Source of the DNA: Atherinomorus stipes
Lineage: Eukaryota > Chordata > Actinopteri > Atheriniformes > Atherinidae
Length of the DNA: 64,000 bases
Reading direction: 5' to 3'
Assembly (NCBI GenBank): GCA_023101725.1
Contig: JALJCO010008621.1
Coordinates: forward strand, 2,153,001 to 2,217,000
The number at the start of each line of letters is the position of its first letter. Within the stretch, counting starts at the first letter, position 1. Below the pieces are notes generated by a model that was not told where the DNA came from, ran no database searches, and saw only the letters and a list, made by a program, of their open reading frames with translations. Below are positions 39,010 to 51,212 of this stretch, piece by piece. The translations under genes and the position numbers were made by a program.

Positions 39010-41029
39010 TTAAAAAACCCATCCGCATAGAAGTTATCTAATCTTGAAATTATTCATAATTACGGACGTGTTCTTTTGGTTGACTGGCAGCAGATTGGCT
39101 GCAGGTGTTAGGCTGGTGGCTAGTGGCTTGCTCCCTGATTGCTCCCAGAAGGCTTCCGCCTGTAACAGAGTAGCACAACAGCAGTTTTAGCTGGCTAACA
39201 ATGTGCCTTATCTTTTGTCCACTTATCTCCATTAGCTTCTGTTAATTCAGGGTTAGCTCAGTTTACTCTTAGCTCAGAGTTTGTTGGCTGTCAATCACTC
39301 ACCCCAATGCTTACAGCCCCCCCTGGTCCCTGTCCATTTTTGTATTTTTGGGCTCACCTACCTGCATTGGAGCTGTGGTAATTAAATTTAGCTGGTTTAC
39401 TGACTGGTTAGAACAACTGGTGGTCAGGGTTTCTACTCTTAAGCACCTGGATTACCCACCTCAGCAGGACAACACACACAACACGGCCAAGATGGCGACG
39501 GTGGAAATCATCCAATGAGCTTCACTTCTAAGAGCTATTCAGAAACCAACGGGTCACGTGAACGGGACATTTGTCCATGGGACAAATGAAAAGTCCTTCA
39601 AATGAGTTAGCTGAAGTTGTGTGATTGATAGTTGATGGACTTAAAGTTAGACTGAGTCAAAAGGCCCAGCTCAGGTAGTTTTAATGAGTGTAAACTCTTT
39701 GCCTATAACAATGTTCTATTACGACATCCATTTTCTTAAGTAATTGGTTTTATAATGTGTTCTTTTTCTACAGACACTAATGAGCTTCCTCCTGTGTAAG
39801 GGCAAAAGACAACTACAGGTCAAGCAAAACAAATAGCCATCATTGTTTCAAGCTGTTCCTAGTTTGAACACCGCACCCATATTCAACGGAAAGCTAAAGA
39901 CGAAGAATGGATCCATTAAAGCAGTAAACAGAGGTGTATCCAGTCATGCAACAACAAGCCTGAGCTAGTTTGACTCCAACTAGATGTTTACATGCAAGCA
40001 TGACTTAATTTAACTCACACACATATATCTGTGTTATCTGTGTTAGTCTGGCTTTGGAAAAGACAGTGTACTGTGATGTCAAACTTAAGCGTCGTCAACC
40101 TATCACAGACCACAAATGTGGCAAATCAAGTTAAAAATAAATCTTATGTGAAGGTGTTGAAACATTGAAAAAAAAAGAATTGTATTTTACCAGTAGAAAT
40201 ATGACAAAATAAGGTCTTCAACACTTCCACTGCATTTAAACACATAGATCTAAATACATATGCATTTCTCTCTATATGCATGCATGCATGAATGTGTGTG
40301 TGTGTATCCTTCTTTGCTGCCTTCAGCCTCTTAATTGCCTGTAGGTTATTTGTCCCATAGAGCCCTTCACCTCATTAAACCTGACTCACCTGCAGTGTTT
40401 CCGCTGAGCACCATCAGCAGTCGCACAAAGCTGCATCTGCACCAATGGGCTAATAATGATGCTAAGGAGAGTGAGCAACTTTCCAGCAGGGGGATCCAGC
40501 TCTGTTCCACCGAGTACCTAACCACCATGCAGCTCATTCATGGTCGGATTGCATCACTACGGCTTTAATGAATTAAGGCAGCTCCACTCTGACAGTTACA
40601 TTTCATTTTTTTATTCCACAAAATCCTCTGCAGAGAGAGCATGAATATGAGGGCAACTGGGACTGATGGGAATATTTAGAATAATCCACTAATGGATAAA
40701 TAAAAGTATTGACCTTACCACAAAACAAAATTTACTCTTTAATGTCAGTGATTCGGGGACTTGTTTCTTTAGTCTATTAGAATAAGTTTGTTCTAAGAAA
40801 GCTTTGCACTTTAAATGGGATACATATATTCAGTGTAAAAAGATGAAAGAAAAAAACAAAAAAGTCTTTTAAAAAGTGTATTAATGAAAGTAGGACATAC
40901 ATTTCCATGCAGCCATGTCTGCCGTCAGGTCTTTCTGGAATTTAATAGATTCATCTAATATTGTAATTAGTAATGCAATAACTTATTGATTCTTTTATGT
41001 GGTTTTAAATCTTTTAATGCACATCGACC

Positions 41030-41450
41030 TTCTTATCTGTCCAACCAATTGCAGCCATATATCCATTCCTGTTCCCTCAGGTCAGCTGCTCAGATGCTGC
41101 TAGTGGTTTCAGAGCGACAAAGGAAAGTTTTCAGGATCCTAAACTTTGGAATGAGTTTCCTCACAATGTCAGACAGACATCCTCAATTGCTTTTTTAAAA
41201 ATCTCATTTAAACAAGCATTTTTAATCCCTGGTCTCCAATCCAGAGTGAAGTTATGGCAACAGCTGTTAGTTGTCTTTTTAGATGATAATTCTAAACAGT
41301 GTAAACAGTTACACTCAGCCAGGGAAAAGCGCCCGGTTCTTCCACCACAACGTGGCGTGAAATCAGCAGCCAGACTCTTTTACTCTATTGTTCCCCAATG
41401 GTGGTATGCTAAAGACTCAGCTCTTTAAAGAACATTTCTGCATTTAGTTG
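41030..41450 (+). pseudogene. Remnants of LINE ORF2 C-terminus (tentative)
   Basis: Two short + strand segments resemble the last residues of LINE ORF2 proteins. Near 41130-41220 a Leu-Trp-Asn-like element is followed by an FKxxLNxxF-like stretch. At 41330-41450, DLFYSIVPQWWYAKDSALFK-like sequence corresponds to the usual PxWWNxLP...FK element. Both are broken. A LINE tail follows at 41730. Confidence 0.35.
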
Positions 41451-41729
41451 AACTTCTCTGATCATCAGAATTCAGTTCATAGATTTGTCCAGCTCTTTGC
41501 ATGACTCAGCACTGGGAATGCTGTCTGCGCTTATGTTGGTGAATCTAAGACCTATTTTGTTGAATAAAGGGGACTGTTGTAGGGTGGGAAGGAAACAAAA
41601 AAGAATCCTCTAGCACTGCATGGCACCACCTGTGTCCAACCGGACTTACAGCAGTCTGACCAGCACTTATCCATGCTGCACCCTCCTATCTGATTTCTTG
41701 CTCGTGATGTTCTCTCAGAGGGATAGCAA

Positions 41730-41790
41730 CAAGGTCGAACAGATAAGAAGGTCGCTTTGGATAAAAGTGTCTGCTAAATGACAGTAGTCG
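41730..41790 (+). repeat. LINE/SINE 3' tail (GTCGCTTTGGATAAAAG type)
   Basis: GGTCGCTTTGGATAAAAGTG followed by TCTGCTAAATGAC is a very common 3' tail of fish L2-type LINEs and the SINEs that share it. The preceding TTGCTCGTGATGTTCTCTC is part of the same 3' UTR type. Confidence 0.75.
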
Positions 41791-41870
41791 TAGTATATTT
41801 TTTTATTATCATTACTTCTTTTAATTATACAGCAGCCTATTTGTTTCTGAAGTGCTGTACAGATAAAGGT

Positions 41871-41973
41871 GGTATGGTATGGTATGGTATGGTATGGTAT
41901 GGTATGGTATGGTATGGTATGGTATGGTATGGTATGGTATGGTATGGTATGGTATGGTATGGTATGGTATGGT
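41871..41973. repeat. (GGTAT)n pentanucleotide array
   Basis: Twenty perfect GGTAT units plus GGT, with no interruption. Confidence 0.99.
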
Positions 41974-42124
41974 GTTCTGCTGTAGTACCTCAACAACATT
42001 GCTGGAATGTGTGAAGCATTTAGAAAAGCTTCCCTAAAAGTTTAAATTAATGTATTTATCCAAATTATGGAGGATGAAGGCTGGAGAACAGATGCTTGTT
42101 TGTTTACAAGAGTTGTAAATTAGA

Positions 42125-42520
42125 CACAACCACCATTGTGCTTCACAATTAGTGGTTGATATGCTGAAATTAAGCATTGCAATTTTTTTTTATTTTTTTT
42201 TAACCCCTGAATATAATGGCATCGTTTAAAGCTGAAAGTGCCATTTGGGTCTCATCTGTCAACAATCACCCTTCAGCAGTCTCCTGGCTTGGCCATGTGA
42301 TCCTCAGCAAACTGCAGATGATTAGCAATTTTCTTTTTGGAAAAGGAGTGGCTTTCTTCTTGCAGCCCTGCCATGCGCAGCATGTGGCCCAGTGTTGTCC
42401 TGATGGTGGACTCCTGAACAATAACATTGGTCCATGTGAGAGAAGCCTGTAAAGGTTACCACAGGTTCCTTTACAGACCATTATTTGTCTATTTGTTGGA
42501 GTGTTCCTTGTTGGTAGACG
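42125..42520 (-). pseudogene. DNA-transposon transposase relic
   Basis: TTGTGCTTCACAATTAGTGG, then GGGTCTCATCTGTCAACAAT, CTGCCATGCGCAGCATGTG and TGATGGTGGACTCCTGAACA is the noncoding-strand order of a Tc1/mariner-like fish element (coding on minus). The central part between the D-N segment and the DNA-binding domain remains, with stops. Confidence 0.5.
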
Positions 42521-45500
42521 ACTCCTGTGGAGGCGAACAGTGGAATTCCCTCTAAATTCCTTTATTTCTTCTTCTTTTTTCTTTCTGCTTCCTTTCTATC
42601 AAGTTTCACATCTTGATGACAAATCTAAATAATAAAAACACAGAACTTGTAAAATGAATATGAAACAATGGAATCATAGAAAAGAATAAATTAATAATAA
42701 TAACAATCATTTACAGTACGTCTCTTTGTTTCTGGTTTGGAAATAAAGTGGAAGAGTGGTCAGGATTCCTACAGCTGAGCAGTCTACAGATGGTTATTTT
42801 TATACATTTTTTTTCTCAAGCTATGTTAAATAAATAACAAGCAAGCAAAGAGAGACCACAGTGGATGCTTATGGGTAAAACACTACATCCATTGTCACCA
42901 AGGGAGAAATGTAGGCTATCATTTATCTGTTTTCATGCTTCACAACTTGACAAGTCTTCCTTCTCCACTCTTCCTCTCTGCTTCTTTCATTTAGCCACTT
43001 TATTTCCTGCCTTCCCTCAAACGTGCAGTCGTTCTTCTTATCTTGGACTTTTCCACCATCACTCTTCATCCCTCTCTCCCTCTCTTTCTCTGTCTGTTGA
43101 CACATCTGTCCTTCATCACTCTTCATCTAGGGATCATTCAACCCTTTTAGCTCTTCCTCTGACTGCTACCTCATCTCAGCTTCTCCCAGTCCACATCTTT
43201 CAGTTCTCTTATTTTCCTACATATTGCTCAAATTCTATTTCCCTTCTGCTGCATCACTGCTCTTCATCCATCTTATTATTTCTCATTACTTCATTTTCTC
43301 TGCAAATGTCTCCCCGTGGCTCTTCACCCATCAATAAATCCCAAATCTAACTCCTTTTTTCAATGGCACGTAAACAAATACACACAGTTGCACAAAAGTC
43401 ATTCTTGTGTTTACTTTAAAGGCTCTCGCTGATCCTTTAACATTTTAGGGCTTTCAACTCCAGTGTGTCCTCAAGGACCAGAAGTGACATATAGCATGAA
43501 TTCTCTCTCACACTTGCATGCACGTCTTATATAACAATGTAAAAAATATATCTTTTTAAATTGTTTTATCCATCTTGTTGTATTGCATGGCTAAAAAGTT
43601 TTCCACTTGAAAAGTGAAAAAAGAAAAACACATACTTGGATGTAACGCTGCTCCCCTGGTTGTATAATCCAACAATTCCGCTTAAACACTATATGACACC
43701 GAAAAAGGAATGAAGGAATATGCTCCGTGATTTCTTCAGTATGTATGATATTGTATATGCCCTAAACCAGGCTTTGAGGCAAATGTGAGAAGAGTAAGAT
43801 TTAACATCATTAAACTTTTTTTTTTCCCCTCAATATCTGAACGGGCACAATGGCTTAAGCAGACAGATGTTCAATTTGCATCTTAACCTTGTTAAATCAA
43901 ACCTTTCACAGTACTTTAAGGAAATTCTGGACATGCATTCCATTTTCTCTTCCAGGAAACAAGTGTTTAAGAGGTTGGCAGACAGCTTTGTAGTGCTGAA
44001 GTAAACAAAAAGAAATGAGCTGATCACTCGGCTTCACAAACTTACACAAGAATCAGTGATGAAGAAAGGAAGGTGAAAAGAGAATGGCTGAAACTGCCTG
44101 TATGGATGTTCTTAAGTTGTTGAAAGACAACATTTCCTCACACTTAACATGTTTCTTTGTGTTGTATTCCATTTTCCTCAATTTTTAAGTTTTGTTGTTA
44201 CTTTTTCTCCCAAAACTTTTTTTTAAGTCTTTTGAAGCAGATTTAGTTTTTTCCCATCCATGTCTTTGTTCTTCTCATTTTGACTGCAGTTAGCAGTAAA
44301 CAAAGACAATCTGCTAAATATAAAGTGAAAGCAACAGTCAGGGAAAATTCAAATGGTCTGCTGATTAAACACTAGCTCACAGATGTAAGCAAAAAGTACA
44401 AAGCTTTCTTGCAATTTAAATGCCGCTCTTGTTGTCATGCACCCTCCAATTTATGTTAAAAAACAATGCATATTTCACTACCCCACTATTTAGATTTAGC
44501 TGGATGTACTTAGTTTGACCTTTTCAGCTGAAAAAGAGATGAAAGACACACTGAAGGGGAGATGTACAAATTCCACTGCTCATTTCAATATATTATGAGT
44601 CAGATGTAGAAAAGTTAACATTTTCAGCATATTAAAAACAAACATTACAATCATATTTGTGTTTTTGTGTGTGCAAAAACTGTTCAGTATATTAACATGA
44701 TTTTTTTTTCACAGTTGAAAATACATTTACATGTTTATATGAATGGGGACAAATGCATAAAACATTGCTTCATAAAATCATACAAAGTAAATCCTATGCA
44801 ATCAAGTGTCTAGCCAAGGCTTGACAACACTTTTTTTTATTTTGCCTATTTTATTCCACTCCAGGGGGAAGTGGGGTAACCAGAGATCCCAGTCACATTG
44901 AAAACTAGGTCAACAGACATCTAAGGCCAAGCATGATTATTTTCTCTTTCTCTGGTTAATGGATATTTGAAAATCAGTAAAATTGTGAGGGTGACAGTGT
45001 GTTAAAGTATGTCGGAGTAGGAATCCTATAGGGCAAAATGGCAACAAAGACATGCCGTAATTCATTTTAGGATATTTTTGTTGCATGCAGGTTTATCTTG
45101 AACCAGCACTTGGATGACTTGCTGTGAACTTGGCTGGAAACAGCTGGGAGGAGAGGTGAAGAGAGGTCAGAGAGGAATGTTTTATCCCTATCAAAAGTAT
45201 GCACTCTGCATCTTGCTGCAGCCTTTATACAAGTCACAGTTTTTAAAAAAAAAGAAACGAAAAGAAAAGATGGGAAAAAAATGCTTCCAAAATGCACAAA
45301 GGCATCAAAGGTTTTCATTAAAGTGTAGATTCTCCAAGTAGGTGATGACTGAAATCAGGTAGCTAGGCTCTACAGCACCAATTGTGTCCATGTGCATTTG
45401 TTAATGTGCATACATGTCTGTGGCTAAAGAGGGGTAAGGCAGATCAAAAAACAACAAAAAAGTTTGGCTTAACAGTAACCTTTTTGGAATTATTCATTTA

Positions 45501-45950
45501 GATGCATGTTTGAAAATATATGTGATCAGTACGTTAAAATCAAAAGTTAAGCTGATTTATTTCCCACCATTTATTTCTATTTCAGTGTGCACATGTGAAA
45601 TTAATGTAATAAAGGGCAACACATCTTGGGTTGGTCAAAACATATGCATTCAGAAAATATATATTTTACTACAAGGTTTTTTTTTTTCTTTTAGTTTTTT
45701 TTTTCTAGTGAACTGGGCACCCATTTCATAATAAAACGTTGAATAGAAGCCAGGAGGAACATGGTGGTAGACATATACTTAAGTTTATTTATGCTTGTTT
45801 GCAACATGAATAACTGCTGGAGTGGGTATTTAATAATTAATACAATAAAACAAGTACTTTACATGTAGTGAAACCATTCTACTAAAAGCAAATGAGTCAT
45901 TTGATATATGGGATGGTGGTGTGTGTGTGTGTGTGCGTGTACGCGTAGGG

Positions 45951-45993
<43 letters not shown>

Positions 45994-46435
45994 GGAGGGG
46001 GCAAAGAGATGGGGAATATCAAGGTTGTTCTTGAAGTGATGATTCAGTTGACCTTGACAAAGCAGGGACAAATGAGAAAATGCAGCCATTTACAATGACA
46101 GAATTTTGAATGTGATCCAAAAAGCCACAGACAGCAGGAGTGTAAGCTGCAAGGCTGAAAGGGGAAATGGTGACACTGAAAAAGTTGAATTAGTTAGGGG
46201 ACATATATAGATGACACTCAGCTCTACTTATCAATGAAGCCTGATGATCAGTTTGTTAGATAACACAGATGTCTTAAACATCATTTATAATCTCTTCTAG
46301 TTCAGGGCATCTTTTTATTTAGCTGCATTTCCTGCTGGTTGTAGGCAAGAAACGTTTCATTTTAAAAGTTTCATCTTCAAAAACTGGAGCATCTCACTGA
46401 CGTGAGGAGGGTTAACTCATTTTGGCCCTGGTTTA
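42521..46435. other. Intergenic sequence; pyrimidine-rich block at 42950-43330
   Basis: The + strand at ~42950-43330 is strongly C/T-rich, which produces a 161-codon Ser/Leu/His-rich open frame of no recognised family. The rest is unremarkable AT-rich DNA. Confidence 0.45.
45916..45993. repeat. (GT)n microsatellite, interrupted
   Basis: GT/GC units at 45916-45933 and a purer GT run at ~45956-45991. Confidence 0.95.
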
Positions 46436-47190
46436 CTAAGATCTCAAATAAAGGGCACTAATCTGTTTGCAGCGCAAACAGATTGCGCATGCTGTAGCTG
46501 TATTGTTTGCGGGTGAACTACCAAGTTTGCTCACACAATCGTTTACAGGCGTAAACAGCAGTATTTAAATAAGGATTTCGCTGCACTTTTGCTTTAACAT
46601 GGAAAGTTCAGGAGAGCAAGAAAGTTGTCAACACAAAAGTAAATTCAACCTGATGGAGATGATAGTGGAAGTCAAATAAAGGCAAATAAAATATAGAATA
46701 CAGAATAAGTATAATAATTATAAGATTAAAACAATACAAAAGACATCCCCACAGAGCCTAAGAAGAGGCCAGTTAACGAGGATATGGATAATGAGTTGCT
46801 GTTGGGACAAATTAGGCCTCGAAGATGGTCTGACACAGGGAGTGTGCACTCTTTGGCACAATGCCAGCAGCTGTAGAGCAGCAGCAACTGCCGCAACAAA
46901 ATGATATTGGCAAAAAGGAAAAGAAATTAATGTCAGCTTTATGCTACAGTAGTTGCAAATGTTCTGATTCATTTGTCTAGAAAAAGCCAGTGCTAAATAG
47001 TGATGTTTGCTGTGTTGACTGTTATTTAATCAGATAATAAAATCTCAATGTGTTGCCCTCACAGCTCATAAGAAATGATTTTTGACCAAATGCTGCAGTC
47101 TGCAGTCCTGCAGCAGTTACTTGTTTTTTTCCCTACAGTGATCACTGCATAAAGCAGCCAGTTAATACCTGCTTTTCAGATACAGGGGGG
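46436..47190. mobile_element. Harbinger-like element, copy 1
   Basis: Begins near TTTACTAAGATCTCAAATAA and includes a perfect palindrome AATCTGTTTGC/GCAAACAGATT at ~46459-46483. It shares several diverged blocks, in the same order, with 49153-49860: ...AGTTGCTG..., CTCTTTG(G/C)CACAATGCCA, AG(T/C)TGCAAATGTTCT, TGCTGTGTTGA(C/T)TGTTATT, CCTGCTTTTCA. A short frame from ~46600 (MESSGEQESCQHKSKFNLME) recalls the start of Harbinger SANT/Myb-type proteins, but this is tentative. The right end is interrupted by the Tc1 element at 47187. Confidence 0.55.
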
Positions 47191-48335
47191 AAAAAATTAA
47201 TGAACACGTCAACATTTTTCTCCAAAAATATATTTCTAGTAGAGCCATTGACATGAAATTTTTACCAGATGTTGGCAACAACCCAAGTAATGCACACATA
47301 CAAAGAAATCCAAACATTTATCTCCATAAATTAAGTTATGTGCAAAATAGCGAAATGGCACAGGGAATAAGTGTTGAATACATTTACTGAAATTTATCTA
47401 ATACTTAGTACAAAAACCTTTGTTGGTGATTCCAGCCTCCAGACACCTCCTGTATGGAGAAACCAGTGGAATACATTGCTCAGGTGTGATTTTGTCTCAT
47501 TCTTCAACACAAATTGCCTTCAATCAAATCTTCAAGGTTTCAGGAATTTCTTCAGTGAACTCGAATCGTCAGTTCTATCAGGTCGGGTGACTGACTGGGC
47601 CGTTCTAGCAGCTTTATTTTCTTTTTCTTAAACCAAGTGAGTGTTTCCTTAGCTGTGTGCTTGGGATTGTTGTCTTGCTGAAAGATCCAGCCTCTTTTCA
47701 TCTTCAGCAGATGGCAGCAGATTCTGGTCCAGAATGTCTCTCTACTTTTCTCCATTCATACTTCCTTCAATGATATGAAGTTTGCCAGTACCATATGCTG
47801 AAAAACACCCCCCACTATGATGTTCCCACCTCCAAACTTCACTGTTGCTATGGTGTTTTTGGGGTCAAGAGCGGTGCCATTTCTCCTCCAAACATGTTGT
47901 GTCTTATGACATCTGAAGAGTTCGGTTTTGGTCTCATCTGACCAGACTGTTTCCCAGAATGTCATGGGTTTGTCCAGATGTTGTGTTGCAAACCTCAAAC
48001 GAGCATCAACATGCTTTTTCTTCAGAAATGGGGTCTTGCGTGGTGTGTGTGCATGAAGGCCATGGCGGTTGAGTGCATTACTTTTTGTTTTCTCTGAAAC
48101 AACTGTACCTGCTGATTCCAGGTCTTTCTAAAGCTCTCCACGAGTGGTCCTGGGCTGTTGGAGAACCTTTCTGATAATTGTTCTGACTCCTCTGTCTGAA
48201 ATCTTGTGAGGAGCACCTGGCTGTGACCAGTTTATGACTCTTATGTTTATGTTCTTTCCATTTCTGAATGATGGCCCTAATGGTGCTCAGTGGAACTTTC
48301 AGAAGTCTAGAAACGCACCTGTACCCAATACTGTA
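47187..48335 (-). mobile_element. Degenerate Tc1 transposon
   Basis: The left end is CAGGGGGGAAAAAATTAATG next to a TA. Transposase fragments read on the minus strand: DNA-binding region at ~48022-48330, WSDETKTELF (first catalytic Asp region) at ~47900-47950, and [11 protein letters not shown] (second catalytic region) with PSQSPDL at ~47570-47690. The parts are split by frameshifts and stops. The right terminal repeat is not recognisable; similarity fades near 48335. Confidence 0.85.
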
Positions 48336-48419
48336 AAACCAAGAACTCTTTTTGTTCCCGTCTTTCCAGTCTCTCTACGTTTAGTTACAATTGAAAATCC
48401 CATTTAATGTTTGTAGCCC

Positions 48420-48950
48420 AATTAGAGTCCAAGCAGTGCCCTAAAGGTAGGGTGGATGATGTTTTGTAGGAGCATTTTTGCCGAAAAGAAAAAAAACAGA
48501 TGTGGATCAAGTCGTGAAGGTTTTGACGTTTGGATCTTTTACACTGCAGAAAGAATTGGAGGTGAGCCAATTATCACATTTAGAAACATAGTTCCTCAGC
48601 TGTTTACTAGCAAGCTAAAAAGCTATCCACTTGGCTGTTATCAATTATATTCGCCAACCTGCTTGTAAATCATTGCCACACACGTTCCTGCGCTTTGAAG
48701 GCTTGGTTTCGGGCAGGTGTATTTTTAAAAATGTAGTTTGCTCGAACCGTTTTTCCAAGATCCCCAACCCTGCCTTTAAGCCATATTTCCACTAGTGGGT
48801 CTGGGTCAGTACAGGATGGTTTGATGCTATTATTGGATGTTATTGGATAGTATCTTTATTATTTACAAGAGGAACCCGAACTTAGGCCTTAAGGACACAC
48901 ACATTGATGCAAATGATCAATAGTTCCTGACCTGCACTCCACAGATTCTT
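48420..48950. other. Unassigned spacer
   Basis: No gene or repeat recognised between the Tc1 relic and the next palindromic MITE. Confidence 0.4.
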
Positions 48951-48953
48951 AAC

Positions 48954-49119
48954 AATGGGCTTTATGCACAACTCCATTACTTCCTGAACTTCCACTTCCA
49001 CTTATGACTGGACAAACTGATTAACTCAGGTGTGTCTGACCTCAGTAACTGTCCAGACACACCTGGAGTAATCAGTTTGTCCAGTCATGAAAGTCGTGAA
49101 ATTGTGCATATAGCCCATA
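48954..49119. mobile_element. Palindromic MITE family, copy 3
   Basis: AATGGGCTTTATGCACAACT at the left and ATTGTGCATATAGCCCAT at the right. The inner arms are TGGACAAACTGATTAACTCA and its complement around the loop GACCTCAGTAACTGTCC. Shorter than copy 5 through loss of part of both arms. Confidence 0.85.
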
Positions 49120-49152
49120 GTATAACCTGGTTGTGGACAGAGGAGGAGGTCT

Positions 49153-49860
49153 TAGGGGCAATTCTACTAAGATCCAAATTTGCATGCAGTAATATGTCTG
49201 TGCAATCTAGAATTTTGTGTGTGGAGCTGAACCACGGTTTGCAGATGACCTGCAGATGAGGGTTTTGCATGTTTTGAGGTTTGTAGCATGGAGAATGTCA
49301 AGAGCCAAAAGCACAAAAACAAATACAACCCTATCAAGATTGATAAAATTTGATTTAAAATAAGTATGATAAATACAAAATGAAAATAATATAGGTATTC
49401 GTGCAGAGACTCAGAATTGGCCAATTTATGAGGACTTGAATCAGGAGTTGCTGAACGAATGAAGTGTCTGCAACTCTTTGCCACAATGCCAATGGCTCCA
49501 GCGGCTCGTGCAGCCAGGAGCGCACTGTGTTCCTGTCCAGCCGCTACAATCCCAGTCAAATTGGGACAAAGGGGAAATAAAAAGACACAATTTATGCCAG
49601 TTTTAGTCATTAGCCTATACAGTAGCTGCAAATGTTCTCTTAGGTTTTTCCAGAATATTCAACACCTGTATTAAATAGTGGTGTTTTGCTGTGTTGATTG
49701 TTATTGAATTCAAGAATGAAAACTAACCTCACTGCTCATGAAAAATTATTTTAAATCAGTTCTGCGTGTCTGCACCCCAGCATTGTCCATCTCAGAAGTT
49801 GCAGCCTTTTGTGCGTAAAGCTGCCAGGTTGCACCTGCTTTTCATATTTACTAAAAATAC
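49153..49860. mobile_element. Harbinger-like element, copy 2
   Basis: Begins GGCAATTCTACTAAGATC and ends near CACCTGCTTTTCATATTTAC. It has the shared blocks listed for copy 1, diverged by many substitutions and indels. A 154-codon open frame crosses it on the minus strand (49167-49631), but it shows no known domain and its counterpart is broken in copy 1, so it is not called a gene. Confidence 0.55.
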
Positions 49861-50735
49861 ACAGAAAAACAAAGATAGGTCTCCATAGGTCTAGCTCTCA
49901 CCTCTCAAATTGTTCTCTTCCTTCCTACACCATTTTGAGCTCCTCCCCAGAATGCATTGTGGTCTATATTGACCCGTCAAAGTTCACTACTTTTCATGAT
50001 GAGTTTAGGAGTAAATAAAATAGAATTTCAGTTTATGTGGTTTGAGAACAGCTATTGCAGCACAACAGAAATATGTATTTTGTAAGGGATAGAAACAGAA
50101 AAGGCTTTGTGTGGGCATGTGTAGCCTTTGTTTTACTATTTTACACTCTGACATCAGTAGGCATATTTTAGGCACCCAACCTTACTCACTCTTGATGTTT
50201 TGTGTTAATTTGGTGGTTTGGGATGGTATCAAATTCCCAGCCTGAATTATTGTGCTAGTTAGCCCCTGGTGCACATTCAAAATGACCAGTGGGCTGAGAT
50301 GTAGTTGCTGGCATATGACACAGTGCCATAAAGCAAAATGCAGCTATAAAGTGATGCCCCAGGTGGGCATAAAAAAAAGTGAAATCTAGTTTCTCTTCCC
50401 TAGCACACCGCAAAGCAAAGAAGGCTTGAGGGATGTACATAATGAAAGACAGTGTGGCATTAAAATGAGTCAGAAGCGTTACGTTTTAAGGTTGGCAGCT
50501 TTGTGCAATTGCTCTCAGTAAAAACCAGTAAATATCATCTGAATGGGTTACCCTCTTTTACCAACTCTAGCATGGTACAGTGAAGCATTCATTTAACACC
50601 AAGTCCATGGAGGGCACTTCAAGAACTTGCAAGATACTGTATGTTACTACAAATGTAGCATTTAATGTGAAAATGTGGAAGCATGTGTGTGAAATATGTA
50701 GTTCAAGTTTTTTTTTTTTTGTGTTTTTTTCCATA

Positions 50736-51212
50736 AATTCTATGGAATTATATCTGTGCCTTATTTTTGAGCAAACAAAGCTGTATTTTGAGCGCAGAAA
50801 GATGATTTTTGCAGGAACACGAGTTAAACTTTGAGCAGAAAATATTTTCACGCAAAGGATAATTTAAATTGACCAAACAAAAACAAATCCCATGCACACA
50901 AAATTGATTTCTGTATGCTCCTGTGCAGACCCACGGCGATAAAAAACAGAAAACTGGCTCAGTTTTATTAATCTGCTCCATCAATGTTTCCTCCTCTCCA
51001 CGGCACACATGCTCGCAGTACATCATCTGCGCTCAGTTCTCTCAATGCGCTCGCTCAACTTAATGCAGTGTTACACTTGTGCCACAATTCCAACCAATCA
51101 CAAGCCTTGGATAAAGTCACCTGATTGGCTGCTTCATAGGCTCCCGGTCTAACCGGCAACACTGTATCACTGTAACGCCGGCAACACCGGCAAAAAGTAA
51201 GATCCAGTGCCA
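50736..51212 (+). repeat. Left arm of the long inverted repeat
   Basis: Pairs with 52949-53401. The inner end carries CCGGCAACAC twice, separated by 15 bp, which the right arm lacks. Confidence 0.9.

Noticed and set aside
39560..39590. Palindrome ACATTTGTCC/GGACAAATG
   Set aside because: A single short palindrome near repeat-like sequence, without further structure.
41715..42014. Tyr-His-Thr-Ile-Pro repeat frame and its complement
   Set aside because: A translation of the GGTAT array.
42865..43350. 161-codon + strand frame
   Set aside because: It is an effect of a C/T-rich strand (Ser, Leu, Phe, His codons), with no domain, no splice context and no family resemblance.
49167..49631. 154-codon minus-strand frame
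   Set aside because: It lies in a repeat element and its counterpart in the related copy is broken. No known domain; noted only within the element.
50748..51026. 92-codon frame inside the left inverted arm
   Set aside because: The matching sequence in the right arm has a 2-bp indel that breaks the frame, so coding constraint is unlikely.
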